Shown: piece after piece, positions 52,815 to 62,514 of the stretch
How positions within the stretch are numbered: the first letter of the stretch is position 1
How the letters are laid out: each line of letters starts with the position of its first letter
DNA from: Phytopythium helicoides
Taxonomy: Eukaryota; Oomycota; Peronosporomycetes; Pythiales; Pythiaceae
Assembly: GCA_024867545.1 (NCBI GenBank)
Contig: JANFNE010000032.1
Coordinates: 248,001-312,000, forward strand
Direction of reading: 5' to 3'
DNA: 64,000 nucleotides
Program-made: the position numbers and the translations under genes
The notes under the pieces: model-generated
Told to the model about the DNA's origin: nothing
The model's input: only the letters and a program-made list of their open reading frames with translations
The model's database searches: none

Positions 52815-53446
52815 GTGGGCATGTTAGTCAAAGAACCCAATCCTGGCAAGGTAGTAGCATTTGATTCTGTCGAAAGTATTGGCCAAAACTTGGCGCAGCT
52901 CCGCGTGAGCATTCAAAACATGCACAAGGACGTGGCAGATGCTCGTCTCAAAAAAACACTGCTGAATAAAAGGAAGGAAAGAGGCGAAGCCCCCGCTAAT
53001 TTTTCGGTTGGAGTTTATATGTTACGATCCAAAGTGGATGAAAAGCATGCAAACAAACTACTCGTGACATGGGTGGGACCGTGCGTGGTGATTAAGGCGC
53101 TACCACGATCTTTCAAGGTCAAACACCTTGTCAGCGGCCATGAGGCAGAGGTGCATTCGTCTAGGCTTAATTTTTTGCTGACGGCTCGCTTGAAGTCACC
53201 GAGCAGCTGCTAGATCACGTAGGCTCGCAAGAAAATATTCTGGACGTCCAAGCAATTGTTGATCATAGATGGAGCGATGTGAGGAAAGGCTACGAGTTGT
53301 TAATTAGTTGGCGAGGTTTGGAGTCGATTGAAGACTCGTGGGAGCCTTTCCTCGCTATGGCAAAGGATATCCGGGTCATGGTAGACACCTATGTCGATGC
53401 AAGTGATAATGCTAAGCTGAAGAAGCACTGGCTGAAACTGCAGTAG
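52815..53446 (+). pseudogene. Integrase C-terminus: GPY/F module and chromodomain
   Basis: The 52815-53213 frame carries ANFSVGVYMLRSKVDE and LLVTWVGPCVVIKAL, the GPY/F-like module. After a frame change, 53232-53446 reads VQAIVDHRWSDVRKGYELL and ISWRGLESIEDSWEPF, a clear chromodomain that in active elements steers integration toward particular chromatin. Confidence 0.75.
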
Positions 53447-54109
53447 CAAAAAAGATAGGTAGAATGCTTGAGAGACAGGGATGTCTTTAAACCCAGGTGA
53501 CACAAGATACCAGTTGACAATTTCGCGGTGCACAGAAGTCACGAAATCCAAGAATGTAGAAAGATACTACAACTGGGTCAAGTTGAAGTAGTATCGTCAC
53601 CTCAAAATGGGTATATGTGATATAGACGGGACGAGTGTCACGTCGGTGATGGATGATGTCCACGAGGTTGAACAGCACAAAATAGCACGGTAAGTCGAGG
53701 TCGAGTGGCCCGATCCAACGTTCATGTGTTGCGAGCGCAGCAAAGTTCCTAAGGGCAGATTTCATGAGTGTGATTGATGCTTTAGGGGCGATTGTAGTGG
53801 GTGGAAGAGATGAAAGCATCACTCACCCACTGCACTTGACCGGAGGGAGGTGATCGAGCAGAAGGCGCGGCTCGGGCGGTTGTGGATCCTCGGGCGGTTG
53901 GCAAAGGACAGCTCAGCAGTTGCGACTTGGCGTGCTGGCCAGACCGCGTGTTCGAATTCGTTGTGTCGATGCTGGTGTACTTGCTCAATCTTCACTGGTA
54001 GCGCCATGTCGGGAGCTGTTTCAAGCGGAGCCGGGTCGCAGCGTCAGGTACGTGCCGTTACAGCTTTCCGCGGAGCCGAGTTGCTCGGACTACTCCGAGT
54101 GATGGAGGA
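53447..54109. other. Spacer between chromovirus remnant and helicase pseudogene
   Basis: Open frames of up to about 110 codons on both strands, none recognised. It may include the lost 3' end of the chromovirus. Confidence 0.35.
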
Positions 54110-56942
54110 GTGTCCATCGTGCGGCTGACGGCGTGCAAGTATGTGAACGGCGACAACCAGGTGATGATGGCGACGTTCAATTCGAACCATGACTTGAAGG
54201 TGCTTATTGGTGGCGCCAATGCGCTGCTTCGCATCCACTACGTCACCAAGTCGCAGGAATTGGTCGAGTCCGTCACTGCTGTTGCGCTCGCTGCGTTCCG
54301 AAGATGCCAAGCCCATGAGCAGCAGCAGCAGCAGCAGCAGTAGCCCGACCACGCCGTCACGCAGGACCGCGCTAGCATCGGTCGCCGACCTGTGTCTTTA
54401 TGAGTTCGTGGCGTGGCACTTTCAGCGACCGCAGGGCGCTGTCGCCTCGGCCGCGACGACATTTCTGCCCGAGGACCCGCTCGCCAGCACCCACTGTCTT
54501 GGTTCGCATGTACGCGAAGTCGTTTCGTTAATCGCCGGCGTGCGTGTGCCGTATGTGGACGACGAGTCGCCGCCAGCCATCGCGCTGAAGCGCAGCCAAT
54601 GCGCGCTCGTTCTGTTCAAGCCATTTCGAGCCGTCGGTGATCTCGTCACAGACGCGGTCAGCGACTCAGCATGGGTCGCAGCGTACCGAGCCTGGGCCCC
54701 GACTTGCTCCGCGTTTGTGCAGGAAATCTTGCACAACATGGACGACAGCCACAATGCAGAGCAACTGGCGACCGAGGCCGTGGCGGCGGCCGCGGCTGAC
54801 GCTTCGCACAACGGTGCGGACACTCACGTCTTGCCGGTCGCAGACAACGTCAATGGAACGTTTCTCGATCTGGATGCGGTGGCGACTGCCAACGAGCACG
54901 CGATCGACGCGTTTGCCGACGAGCACGCTGCGTGTGAGGACGACTGCATCACTATTGGAGACGAGGTTCCTGTATTTTCGACGGTAGCCACCGACGCCGC
55001 GTCCGCTCGTAACTTTCGGGAGCTGCTCGCAGCTTCTGCCGAGGCTACCGCTGCCTTGTTTGCCAGTCTCCAGCAGGCGGAGACGGGCCAAGGCAACCTT
55101 CTTGCCGGCTTCACGGCCGACGAGTACAAGCAGTGGCTCTGTGATGCATCCACCGACGAGGCCGCGCCGCGCGTCCGACACCGACAGGAAACACTGGCCC
55201 GAGTCATCGACTTGCTGTCCGAGGCGCTAGACGTCGACCTCGCGAGACAGTCGGCGCCCATGGCTCCCGACGACCAGCCGCCGCCGTCACCGCCCATCAA
55301 CTACTACGCGTCGATTTCTGATGTTTTTAGTGCGTTCGCGCTGAACGACCGGCAGCACATCGTGTTCACGCTCATCGCGATGGCGCTGCTCCGCCGATTC
55401 CTGCTCCAGCAGCAAAGTGAGTTCGACCCAAGCGCGGGATACAGCGGCCTGAACTTCGAGGGAGCGCTTCAAGACCAGCAGCTGCTCATGTTACTCGGCG
55501 GCGCCGTCGGCACGGGTAAAAGCCGCTTCATCGACGCGGTCGACGCCTTCTGCGTGAGCTGGCACCGCGAGAGCTTGCTCGTGAAGACCGCGCTAACCGG
55601 CAAGACCGCGACGCTGATTGGCGCTCGCACGCTCGCGGGCTTTCTACTGCGCACCAAGCGCGCCATCAAAGACAGACAGATTGCCCCGATAGACGTACTG
55701 GTCATCGACGAAGTGTCGATGATGTCAAAACGCGAGTGGCTCAGCCTCGACAAGGCGATGCGCAAATACAAGCAAGTCGCATCTGTTCCATTCGGCGGCA
55801 TCGACGTGGTTCTCGATGGCGACTTCTTGCAGATGCCGCCCATGGGCGCGGACCCGGTCTTCATCGACCTGGCCACAAAGGCGAATCTTAGTGTCGCCGA
55901 CGTGGAGGGGTTTGACCTCTGGCGGCGGTTCGCGACCGTTGTCGTGTTGAACGAATCGGTCCGCTTCCGACGAGACCCTGAGTGGGGGGAGGGCTGTCGC
56001 CTCGCCCGAGTCGGCGTCTGGACGCCGGCATTCGTCGACATCATCAACAGCCGCGTGCTGCCGACTGCGGCCGTAGCCACGCTCGCGCTCGACTCGAGCG
56101 TGCTCGTCACGCCGGAAAACGCCAAGCGCCTCGCCATTAATAACACTTTCATCGCTCAGACTGCGAGCCGGCTGCCGGCGAGTGCGTACCCAATCCGTGC
56201 CGTCGCTAACTTCAAGGGCGCGCTCAATGAGCTCAGCTGGGGCGACGTTGCGTACGTCCTGGGCTTGCCCGACAACCGCTTTGTCCGGCTGGCGCCTTAC
56301 CTGGACCTGATCGCCGGGATGCCCGTGTAGGTGACCCAAAATGTGGGCACTGCCAAGGGCGTCGCGAACGGCACACTTGGGACCCTTCACAGCCTGCACT
56401 TTGAGCCCGGCACGTCCTTCCGGCTCGTCATGGACGGTGCCTCTGGCATGCTTGTGCAGATCCCGAGCCAGCCGCCCGACTATGCGTTGCTGAGACTGCC
56501 ACGCCCACGAGCAGTGCCGATCCATCCAGGTGTGGACCCCGACCTGTTCCCCGTTTTCTACGCCACGGTGCCGTTCTCGAAGGTCAGCGTCTCGCTGCCG
56601 GCCGTGCCCGGCAACCATCGGAGGCACGTCGACCTCATGATCCAGCAATTCCTGTTTGTGTGGGCGGTCGGGTCGACGGTATACAAAGTTCAGGAAGAAA
56701 CACTTGACTCCATGATTGTCGTCGACTAGAAATCTACGCCCACCATTGTGAACAAGCCGCGGCAGGTATACCTGCTAGTGTCACGAGACACGTCGCGACA
56801 TGCGTTCATTGCTCTGTCGACGTTCACGACCGAGTTCCAAGAATTGTCGAGACCACCAGCAAGTGCGTTGCTTGAAGACGCAAGGCTCAGCGAGCTCAGT
56901 GACCGCACTATCGCCAGCTCTCGAAGCCGTCACCAACCGTAA
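54110..56942 (+). pseudogene. Pif1-like helicase (Helitron/transposon type) with stops
   Basis: An upstream segment (54128-54310) reads LTACKYVNGDNQVMMATFNS, HDLKVLIGGANALLRIHYVT and KSQELVE, like the region preceding Pif1 helicases in Helitron-type proteins. A (CAG)n tract at about 54318-54341 shifts the frame. From about 54360 the main frame runs to 56942 with Walker A GAVGTGKSRFI (about 55500), ALTGKTATLIGA, Walker B VLVIDEVSMM (about 55700), DGDFLQMPPMGADPV and a C-terminal ANGTLGTLHSLHFEPG, followed by VYKVQEETLDSMIVVD. Two in-frame TAG codons interrupt it, at 56328-56330 (GMPV|VTQNVG, where family members have a sense codon) and 56727-56729. No Rep domain was seen nearby. Confidence 0.78.
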
Positions 56943-57795
56943 AGATAACGCACTCCGACACGTAGGCCTGCTGCCTCGTCTCTTGCTCGCGTGCCGCCGC
57001 TGCCGCCGCGCGGTTGTACTTGCCCTCCTCCGTCCCCCCGTTTCTGGTCCTACTGATCGGTGGCGTGCTGCAATTGACCGACGCCGAGGTCGACCTCGAC
57101 GCCGACGCCACGGCTACATCCGCTTTGGTTGAGATTGCCGCTTGCGCTACCGCCGACATGGCTGCCGACGCCGACACCGACACCGACACTGCGGGTGCTG
57201 CTTCTGCTGCTGCTGCTGCTGTCGATGCCAATCGACAAGGCCGACGAGGCCAACGCCGTGGCGACTGCTGCTTGCATTCGGTGCTACACGGCAAGTCAGC
57301 GCTGGCATTGCGGCTGTTGCTGTTGCTGCACTCGTAGGCGCTGGACTGCAATCGTAGACGCTGCACACTGCACACACTGCACAAATGCAATCGGGTGTTG
57401 TTGTTGTTGCTCGTGCGGTGAGTTGCTTGAAGTTGGCCCCGTGGTGATCCACGATGCTGATGACGACGCTGGCGTGGCTGCTTCCATCCTCCGTCCCTGT
57501 CGCCCCTCGCCGCTCATTTGTTCCGGACCATGCTGTTTCATGACTTACTTCGTCCCGGACATACTGTTTCTTTGGCAGAACGTGCCTAGATGGTTGCGCG
57601 AAGCGTGCTTGTGTGATAAAGCGCTTGCGCTCCTAACTCACCAACCGATACGCACACACACAGAACTACACACACACGCACCAGACCGGTGGTGGTGGAG
57701 CCGACAGGCGTACGCGGGGAGCTCCCGAAGGACCTCGGACCCGCAGCGCGCTAGAGAGGGCTTGCGAAAGACACTCTCTAGGCAGTACCTCGGAG
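56943..57795. other. Low-complexity, GC-rich spacer
   Basis: CTG/GCT-type triplet repeats (about 57170-57240), TGTTGTTGT (57396-57410) and ACACAC runs (57650-57680). The long frames here on both strands follow from the triplet repeats and are not credited as genes. Confidence 0.5.
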
Positions 57796-57797
57796 TG

Positions 57798-58144
57798 TTG
57801 TGATCCCCGTTGAGCGGCTCGGGATCAGAAGATCTAAACGGGCGGTTCAGGGACCGGCCCGAGACTTATGGCAGTCGGGTCTGTCACAGACCAACACACA
57901 CAAACGTTACAATGCAAGGGTTCCGTCAGGAGCGTTGTTCACTTCCTGAGGAACCAACTAGCGGGTAGATAACTACACCTCAGAGCTCCGCACGACTCTG
58001 AAGCACACACAGATACCGCCTAAACACGCACCACTTACCCACGGGTGCGCTGGCGTCGAATTTGCCCGGCTTTCACTTGTTTCTTCACTTGTTTTCAATG
58101 TCCTGTATCACAACTTTTCCCCTAGTTTATCGTTTGTATCACAA
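57798..58144. repeat. Candidate small non-autonomous element (terminal TTGTGAT/ATCACAA)
   Basis: A 347-bp stretch begins TTGTGATCCCCG and ends TTGTATCACAA, giving short terminal inverted repeats; a second TATCACAA lies at 58106-58113. Near the left end GATCCC and GGGATC could pair as a hairpin (57801-57829). No target-site duplication seen, so a solo LTR or a MITE are equally possible. Confidence 0.3.
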
Positions 58145-58770
58145 TAAATACAAACAGATTTAGCTTTGAACCGAAGTGCTGCTGAATACCTGCTAAAAAT
58201 ACCTCTCAATCTGGCGCAGGCGCAGAAACTCAAGGAATTTCAGATGTGAACGTCATCTATGCTCTTGAGCTACTACACCTGTCACGAATGTTCAAGTGTG
58301 ATCCTCGACAATGAGGTTGACGATGTTGGCGAGCAGCAGACCACTTGAGCATACCGGTATACGTTTTCAGCGCGGTCACGAAAGGGTTTATGATTCCATA
58401 AGTGGTGTGGAATTGCCCCTCTTTGTAGAAGTGGGAGAAGCGCTCTTTCGCTTCAACCTCTTTGATTTGCTTTCAGTATGGTACAGTTGCCGTTATCGCT
58501 CTCGTAGCGACAGGTCAATTCCCAAACAAGGTGTACCAAGTTTGTCCAATCACATCTGCCCATCCCGCTGCATCATCCAAATGTCGCAGCCTCATTGGCC
58601 AACTCTCCGCCCAATCACACCAATCACCGCGCGAGTGTCGACGCTGCAGGTCAGGATGCGACCTCCGATGGCTGGCGGCGGGATGGCGTCCTGGCCGCGG
58701 CCGTCGTGATCACCTCCGCCTCCACCGCCACCGCCTTGCGCCTGGCGCTCACTCCCCAATCGACCTCGCC
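58145..58770 (+). promoter_or_regulatory. Upstream region of MET10-like gene with CCAAT cluster
   Basis: The last 220 bp before the start hold plus-strand CCAAT boxes at about 58548, 58611 and 58619 and an ATTGG at about 58594. The reading frame is open upstream to 58462 but shows no family similarity, so it is treated as leader. The distal part shows nothing clear. Confidence 0.5.
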
Positions 58771-61700
58771 ATGTTCTCGGCCGTGCTGCAGTCCGAGGGC
58801 GCGATCGGCGCTACCGCCGGCTCGTCCCGCGCCGCCGCGCGCCCGGCCGCCAAGCTGGCCGACGACTCGCTGAGCGTCGCGTCCACCGCCTCGTTCGCCG
58901 ACCACGCGTGGGGCGCCTCGGCGCTGGGCCGCGCGGCCGCGTCCACCTTCTCGCGCGCCGACGCCTTCACCTCCGGCGCCTCGGCCGTGCTGCACGTGGC
59001 GGGCCAGCTCAGCGACACGGTCTTCCGCTACCCGCTGCTGGGCGACGTGACCGAGCCGGATGCTGCGGCGCGCGCGCGCGTCGTGCCGCTCGAGATCCGC
59101 GCGGGCGCTGGCGCCGCCGTGCAGGGCGCGCAGGCTGCTGGTGCGCACGTGGCCGCGCTCATCCCCTCGCAGCCGCTGCCGCTGTTCGTGCCCGCGCTCT
59201 ACAGCATGGCGGCTAGCGGCCGCCCCGCGGTCGTGCACCTCGCGTGCGAGGCGCTGCGCCGCTCCGACCTCGCGGTCGGCGGGTCCTTCGAGGCGCTCGA
59301 CGCGCTCTCGCACGCCGGCAACGGCGCCATGCTGCTGGCCTCGGGATCTGCGCAGGAGTGCCACGACCTCGCGGTCGTCGCGCACGTCGCCGCCGCGCGC
59401 CTCAAGAAGCTCGTCGTGCACTTCTTCGACGGCGCACGCGTCGCTCGCGAGCAGTCCAAGCTGTCGCTGCTTACGGCCGCTGCGCTGCGCCGTGTCGATG
59501 ATGTTGTCGTCGCCTCAGCGGCCGAGGACGTCGTCATCTCCTCGCTCAACGTTGCCGAGCAGGTGCAGAGCGTCATGGACGACCTGTTCCCCGTGCTCCA
59601 GCGCCAGTACAACGTGTACGAGTACATTGGCTCTGCGGACGCCACGCGCGTGATTGTCGTCATCGGCGACGCGTCCGAGGCCGTCAAGCAGGCCGTCGGC
59701 TACGAGCAGATGCTCGGCGAGAAGGTTGGCGTGCTGCAGGTTCGCCTGCTGCTGCCGTGGTCGCACGCACTGTTCTCCCGCGCGCTCCCGACCACGGTCA
59801 CGAGCGTCGCGGTGCTCGAGAACATCTCGCGCGAGGCTTTCGACATGCAGCGTGGCAACGTGCTCACGCGCAACGTGCAGGTCTTCTTCCAGTCGCCGTA
59901 CTGGGTCGGCGCTGCCAACCCCGAGGTCGTCACCGGCATCTACGGCGGCGCCTTCCGCAACGTGAGCTTCTCGGCTGGCATGGCACGTGCCGTGCTCCAC
60001 CGCCTCCACGAGTCCAACGACATTGGCTTCCGCCGTCGCCGTGCGTTCGTCGTGGCCAAGTCGGAGAAGCTGTACGACGCCGCCCTGGAGGCTTCGTCCA
60101 ATGTCATCGGCACGGTCCGTGCTCCGCTGGACGTCGTCTTCGGCGAGCACTACGAGATCGCCCACACGAGCGGTGTCGCTGCCTACTCGAAGCAGTTCAT
60201 CGTCTGGGGCTTCGACGACGAGGAGCAGCGCACGGGAGCTAGCACGGACAAGCTGTTCGCCACAACGCTCGAGCTCCTGTCGAAGAACCCTGCCACACAG
60301 GTGCACGCTCTGGTGACCAACAGCACGAGTGCCGCCGACCCGTCGGTGTCTCGCCCCGTGTCCGCGCTTCAGGTGCGCGTTGGCCCGCATGGCCACGGCT
60401 CCAACGGCGGCGTTTCCGGCCCGTTCGAGCCCATCGAGCAAGCCGACCTTGTCGTCGTGACTCGCGCTGAGCTGCTCAAGTCGTACGACGTCGTGCAGAG
60501 CGTCAAGAACGGCGGCTCGCTGCTGGTGCTGTCGTCGTGGAAGACTTCGGATGACATTGACGAGAGCGCTGAGTTCAAGCGCGCTGTGGCTTCGCGCGCC
60601 ATCAATCTGCTGACTGTGGACGCTGTGGAGCTTGCCACCCGTGTCGAGAGCCACGATGTTGCTGCTGTCGGCCCGCTCATCGCTTTCTTCAAGGCTGCTC
60701 ACCTTCTTGACGAGCGTGTGGTGCTGGCGCTGCTGCTTGCTCGCTTCCCGCAGGAGCAGCACTCGACCATCAAGTCGTTCGTGTCGGCTGTCTGGGGCGA
60801 CACCAACATCCTCGGCTACCCGGCTGAGGAGTGGGCGAACGCCACTGAGCTTGAGGGTGATGAGACTGTTGCTCTTCCATCGCTGTTCGAAGTTCGCCCC
60901 GCCGCTTTGTCGTTCGCCAACACGACCGCAGCTTCCAGCAAGAAGCGTGCTCTTCGCACGGTGTCTACCGAGACCCGCACGGCATGGCAGTTCACGTTCC
61001 CGGAGGCTTACGGCGCTTCCACCCGCGTGCGCGACCACGTGACAGACCTTGTGACGGTCACCAAGTGGAAGCGCCTGACTCCGGAGGACTACTCCCGCAA
61101 CGTGTTCCACATCGAGATGGACACGACCGGCACGCGCATTCAGTACAAGATCGGCGAGGCTCTTGCCGTGTTCGCCCACAACGACGAGAAGGATGTGCTC
61201 GCGTTCCTTCGCAGCTACAACGTGGACCCTGAAACCCTCGTGACGGTGCCGGCGACGACCAAGCCCGCCAAGGGTAAGAAGGTGGATGCCAACGCTGTGC
61301 CAACGGGCGAGACGCTCACGTACTTCCAGCTCTTCTCGCATGTGCTTGACATTTTCGGCCGCCCGTCCAAGAAGTTCTACGAGGCTCTTGCTGCTCGCGC
61401 CACTGACGCCAAGGAGCAGGAGACGCTTGCGAACCTGCTAGCACCGGAGGGTAAGGAGGAGTACAAGCGCCGTGTGGACGAGACTGTCACGTTCGCGGAG
61501 CTGCTGGACGAGTTCAAGTCGGCTCGTCCGACCATGAAGGACTTGCTGACGCTGGTGCCGCGCATCAAGCCGCGCCACTACTCGATCGCGTCGAGCATGA
61601 AGATGAACCCGACGAGCGTGCATCTTCTGATTGTCGTGCACGACTGGACCACGCCCAGCGGCAAGTACCGCGTCGGCCAGGCCACGCGCTTCCTGGCGTC

Positions 61701-62226
61701 GGTCAAGCCCGGCCAGAAGTTGTCGGTCTCGGTGTGCTCGTCGGTCATGAAGTTGCCCAAGAACCACCAGGACCCGATCATCATGGCTGGTCTTGGAACG
61801 GGTATGGCTCCGTTCCGTGCCTTCATCCAGGAGCGTGCGTACCTGCGTGCTCGTGGTGTTGCCGTAGGCCCTATCGCTCTTTACTTTGGCTCGCGCTCGA
61901 AGAAGCAGGAGTACCTGTACGGCGACGAGCTCGACGCGTACGAGCGCGACGGCCTTGTCACGCTGCTGCGTTGCGCGTTCTCGCGTGACCAGCCGCACAA
62001 GGTCTACATCCAGGACAAGATCGCCGAGGACAAGGAGACGCTCGCTGACTGGATGCTCAACCGCAACGGACACTTCTACCTCTGCGGTCCCACGTGGCCC
62101 GTGGCTGATGTCCGTGCCGCTCTCATCGGTGCGTTCGAGCAGGTCGGTGGCCTCGACAAGCGTCTTGCTGGCCAGGCCCTCGAGCGCATGCGCGACCAGG
62201 GTCGCTACGTCCTTGAGGTGTACTAA
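58771..62226 (+). CDS. MET10: Sulfite reductase (NADPH) flavoprotein alpha component, Met10 type
   Basis: Single exon, 1151 aa from the ATG at 58771 (MFSAVLQSEGAIGATAG). The N-terminal ~650 residues resemble pyruvate:ferredoxin oxidoreductase-like parts of yeast Met10 (MLLASGSAQECHDLAVVAHV, NVQVFFQSPYWVGAANPEVV, TGIYGGAFRNVSFSAGMARA). The C-terminal part is a ferredoxin-NADP reductase-type flavoprotein: FAD motif RHYSIAS at 935, NADPH motif GLGTGMAPFRAF at about 1007, HFYLCGPTWPVADV, and terminal Tyr-containing LEVY. No flavodoxin domain is present, as in Met10, where FMN is carried by the partner Met5-type beta subunit that reduces sulfite to sulfide in assimilation. Arg codons are mostly CGC/CGT, matching the tRNA-Arg array. 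A 608-codon antisense frame is a shadow. Confidence 0.9.
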   Translation: MFSAVLQSEGAIGATAGSSRAAARPAAKLADDSLSVASTASFADHAWGASALGRAAASTFSRADAFTSGASAVLHVAGQLSDTVFRYPLLGDVTEPDAAARARVVPLEIRAGAGAAVQGAQAAGAHVAALIPSQPLPLFVPALYSMAASGRPAVVHLACEALRRSDLAVGGSFEALDALSHAGNGAMLLASGSAQECHDLAVVAHVAAARLKKLVVHFFDGARVAREQSKLSLLTAAALRRVDDVVVASAAEDVVISSLNVAEQVQSVMDDLFPVLQRQYNVYEYIGSADATRVIVVIGDASEAVKQAVGYEQMLGEKVGVLQVRLLLPWSHALFSRALPTTVTSVAVLENISREAFDMQRGNVLTRNVQVFFQSPYWVGAANPEVVTGIYGGAFRNVSFSAGMARAVLHRLHESNDIGFRRRRAFVVAKSEKLYDAALEASSNVIGTVRAPLDVVFGEHYEIAHTSGVAAYSKQFIVWGFDDEEQRTGASTDKLFATTLELLSKNPATQVHALVTNSTSAADPSVSRPVSALQVRVGPHGHGSNGGVSGPFEPIEQADLVVVTRAELLKSYDVVQSVKNGGSLLVLSSWKTSDDIDESAEFKRAVASRAINLLTVDAVELATRVESHDVAAVGPLIAFFKAAHLLDERVVLALLLARFPQEQHSTIKSFVSAVWGDTNILGYPAEEWANATELEGDETVALPSLFEVRPAALSFANTTAASSKKRALRTVSTETRTAWQFTFPEAYGASTRVRDHVTDLVTVTKWKRLTPEDYSRNVFHIEMDTTGTRIQYKIGEALAVFAHNDEKDVLAFLRSYNVDPETLVTVPATTKPAKGKKVDANAVPTGETLTYFQLFSHVLDIFGRPSKKFYEALAARATDAKEQETLANLLAPEGKEEYKRRVDETVTFAELLDEFKSARPTMKDLLTLVPRIKPRHYSIASSMKMNPTSVHLLIVVHDWTTPSGKYRVGQATRFLASVKPGQKLSVSVCSSVMKLPKNHQDPIIMAGLGTGMAPFRAFIQERAYLRARGVAVGPIALYFGSRSKKQEYLYGDELDAYERDGLVTLLRCAFSRDQPHKVYIQDKIAEDKETLADWMLNRNGHFYLCGPTWPVADVRAALIGAFEQVGGLDKRLAGQALERMRDQGRYVLEVY

Positions 62227-62514
62227 GCGTCGACATTGGAATGGAGTCCGACCTCTAGCCAGCGTGCTAGCAGCTCGAGCTCTATAATGTTTTCGCATGT
62301 TCAGCCTTCCATGCTGTCAATACATGAAAATGTTGTGACCATTGCTAGCACTCGCCTTCAGCTCGCGGGTATGGCCGTGGTAAGCCCGGCATCCTACGAT
62401 AAAAGACGATGGCTGGGAATGGAACCCAGTGAAAATGCAACAATGCCTGAGTATACAGTGCTATCTGCGGGCAACGCTGAGCGCACCTGCAGACACTTTG
62501 TGGCCCCTGATGTG
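62227..62514. other. Spacer between MET10-like 3' end and Fanzor 3' end; possible guide-RNA region
   Basis: Both genes point into this 288-bp spacer. TnpB-type nucleases draw their guide (omega) RNA from sequence around and beyond the 3' end of the ORF, and Fanzor guides likewise come from the element's end, so this is where one would look. A perfect 5-bp hairpin CTGGG-AATGGAA-CCCAG lies at 62413-62429. No conserved structure can be claimed from one sequence. Confidence 0.3.

Larger units (their letters stand above)
50541..53446 (+). mobile_element. Ty3/gypsy chromovirus remnant lacking reverse transcriptase
   Basis: Pieces occur in the order of a Ty3/gypsy element: gag zinc knuckle, protease, RNase H, integrase, GPY/F module and chromodomain. 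The reverse transcriptase is missing between protease and RNase H, and several stops and frame changes break the pol region. No LTRs were identified by eye. Confidence 0.82.

Noticed and set aside
57014..57803. Cys- and Ala-rich frames of 70-224 codons
   Set aside because: Generated by CTG/GCT and AC repeats; no start context, domain or conservation cue.
59515..61341. 608-codon antisense frame
   Set aside because: Shadow of the MET10-like gene, produced by its GC-rich third positions.
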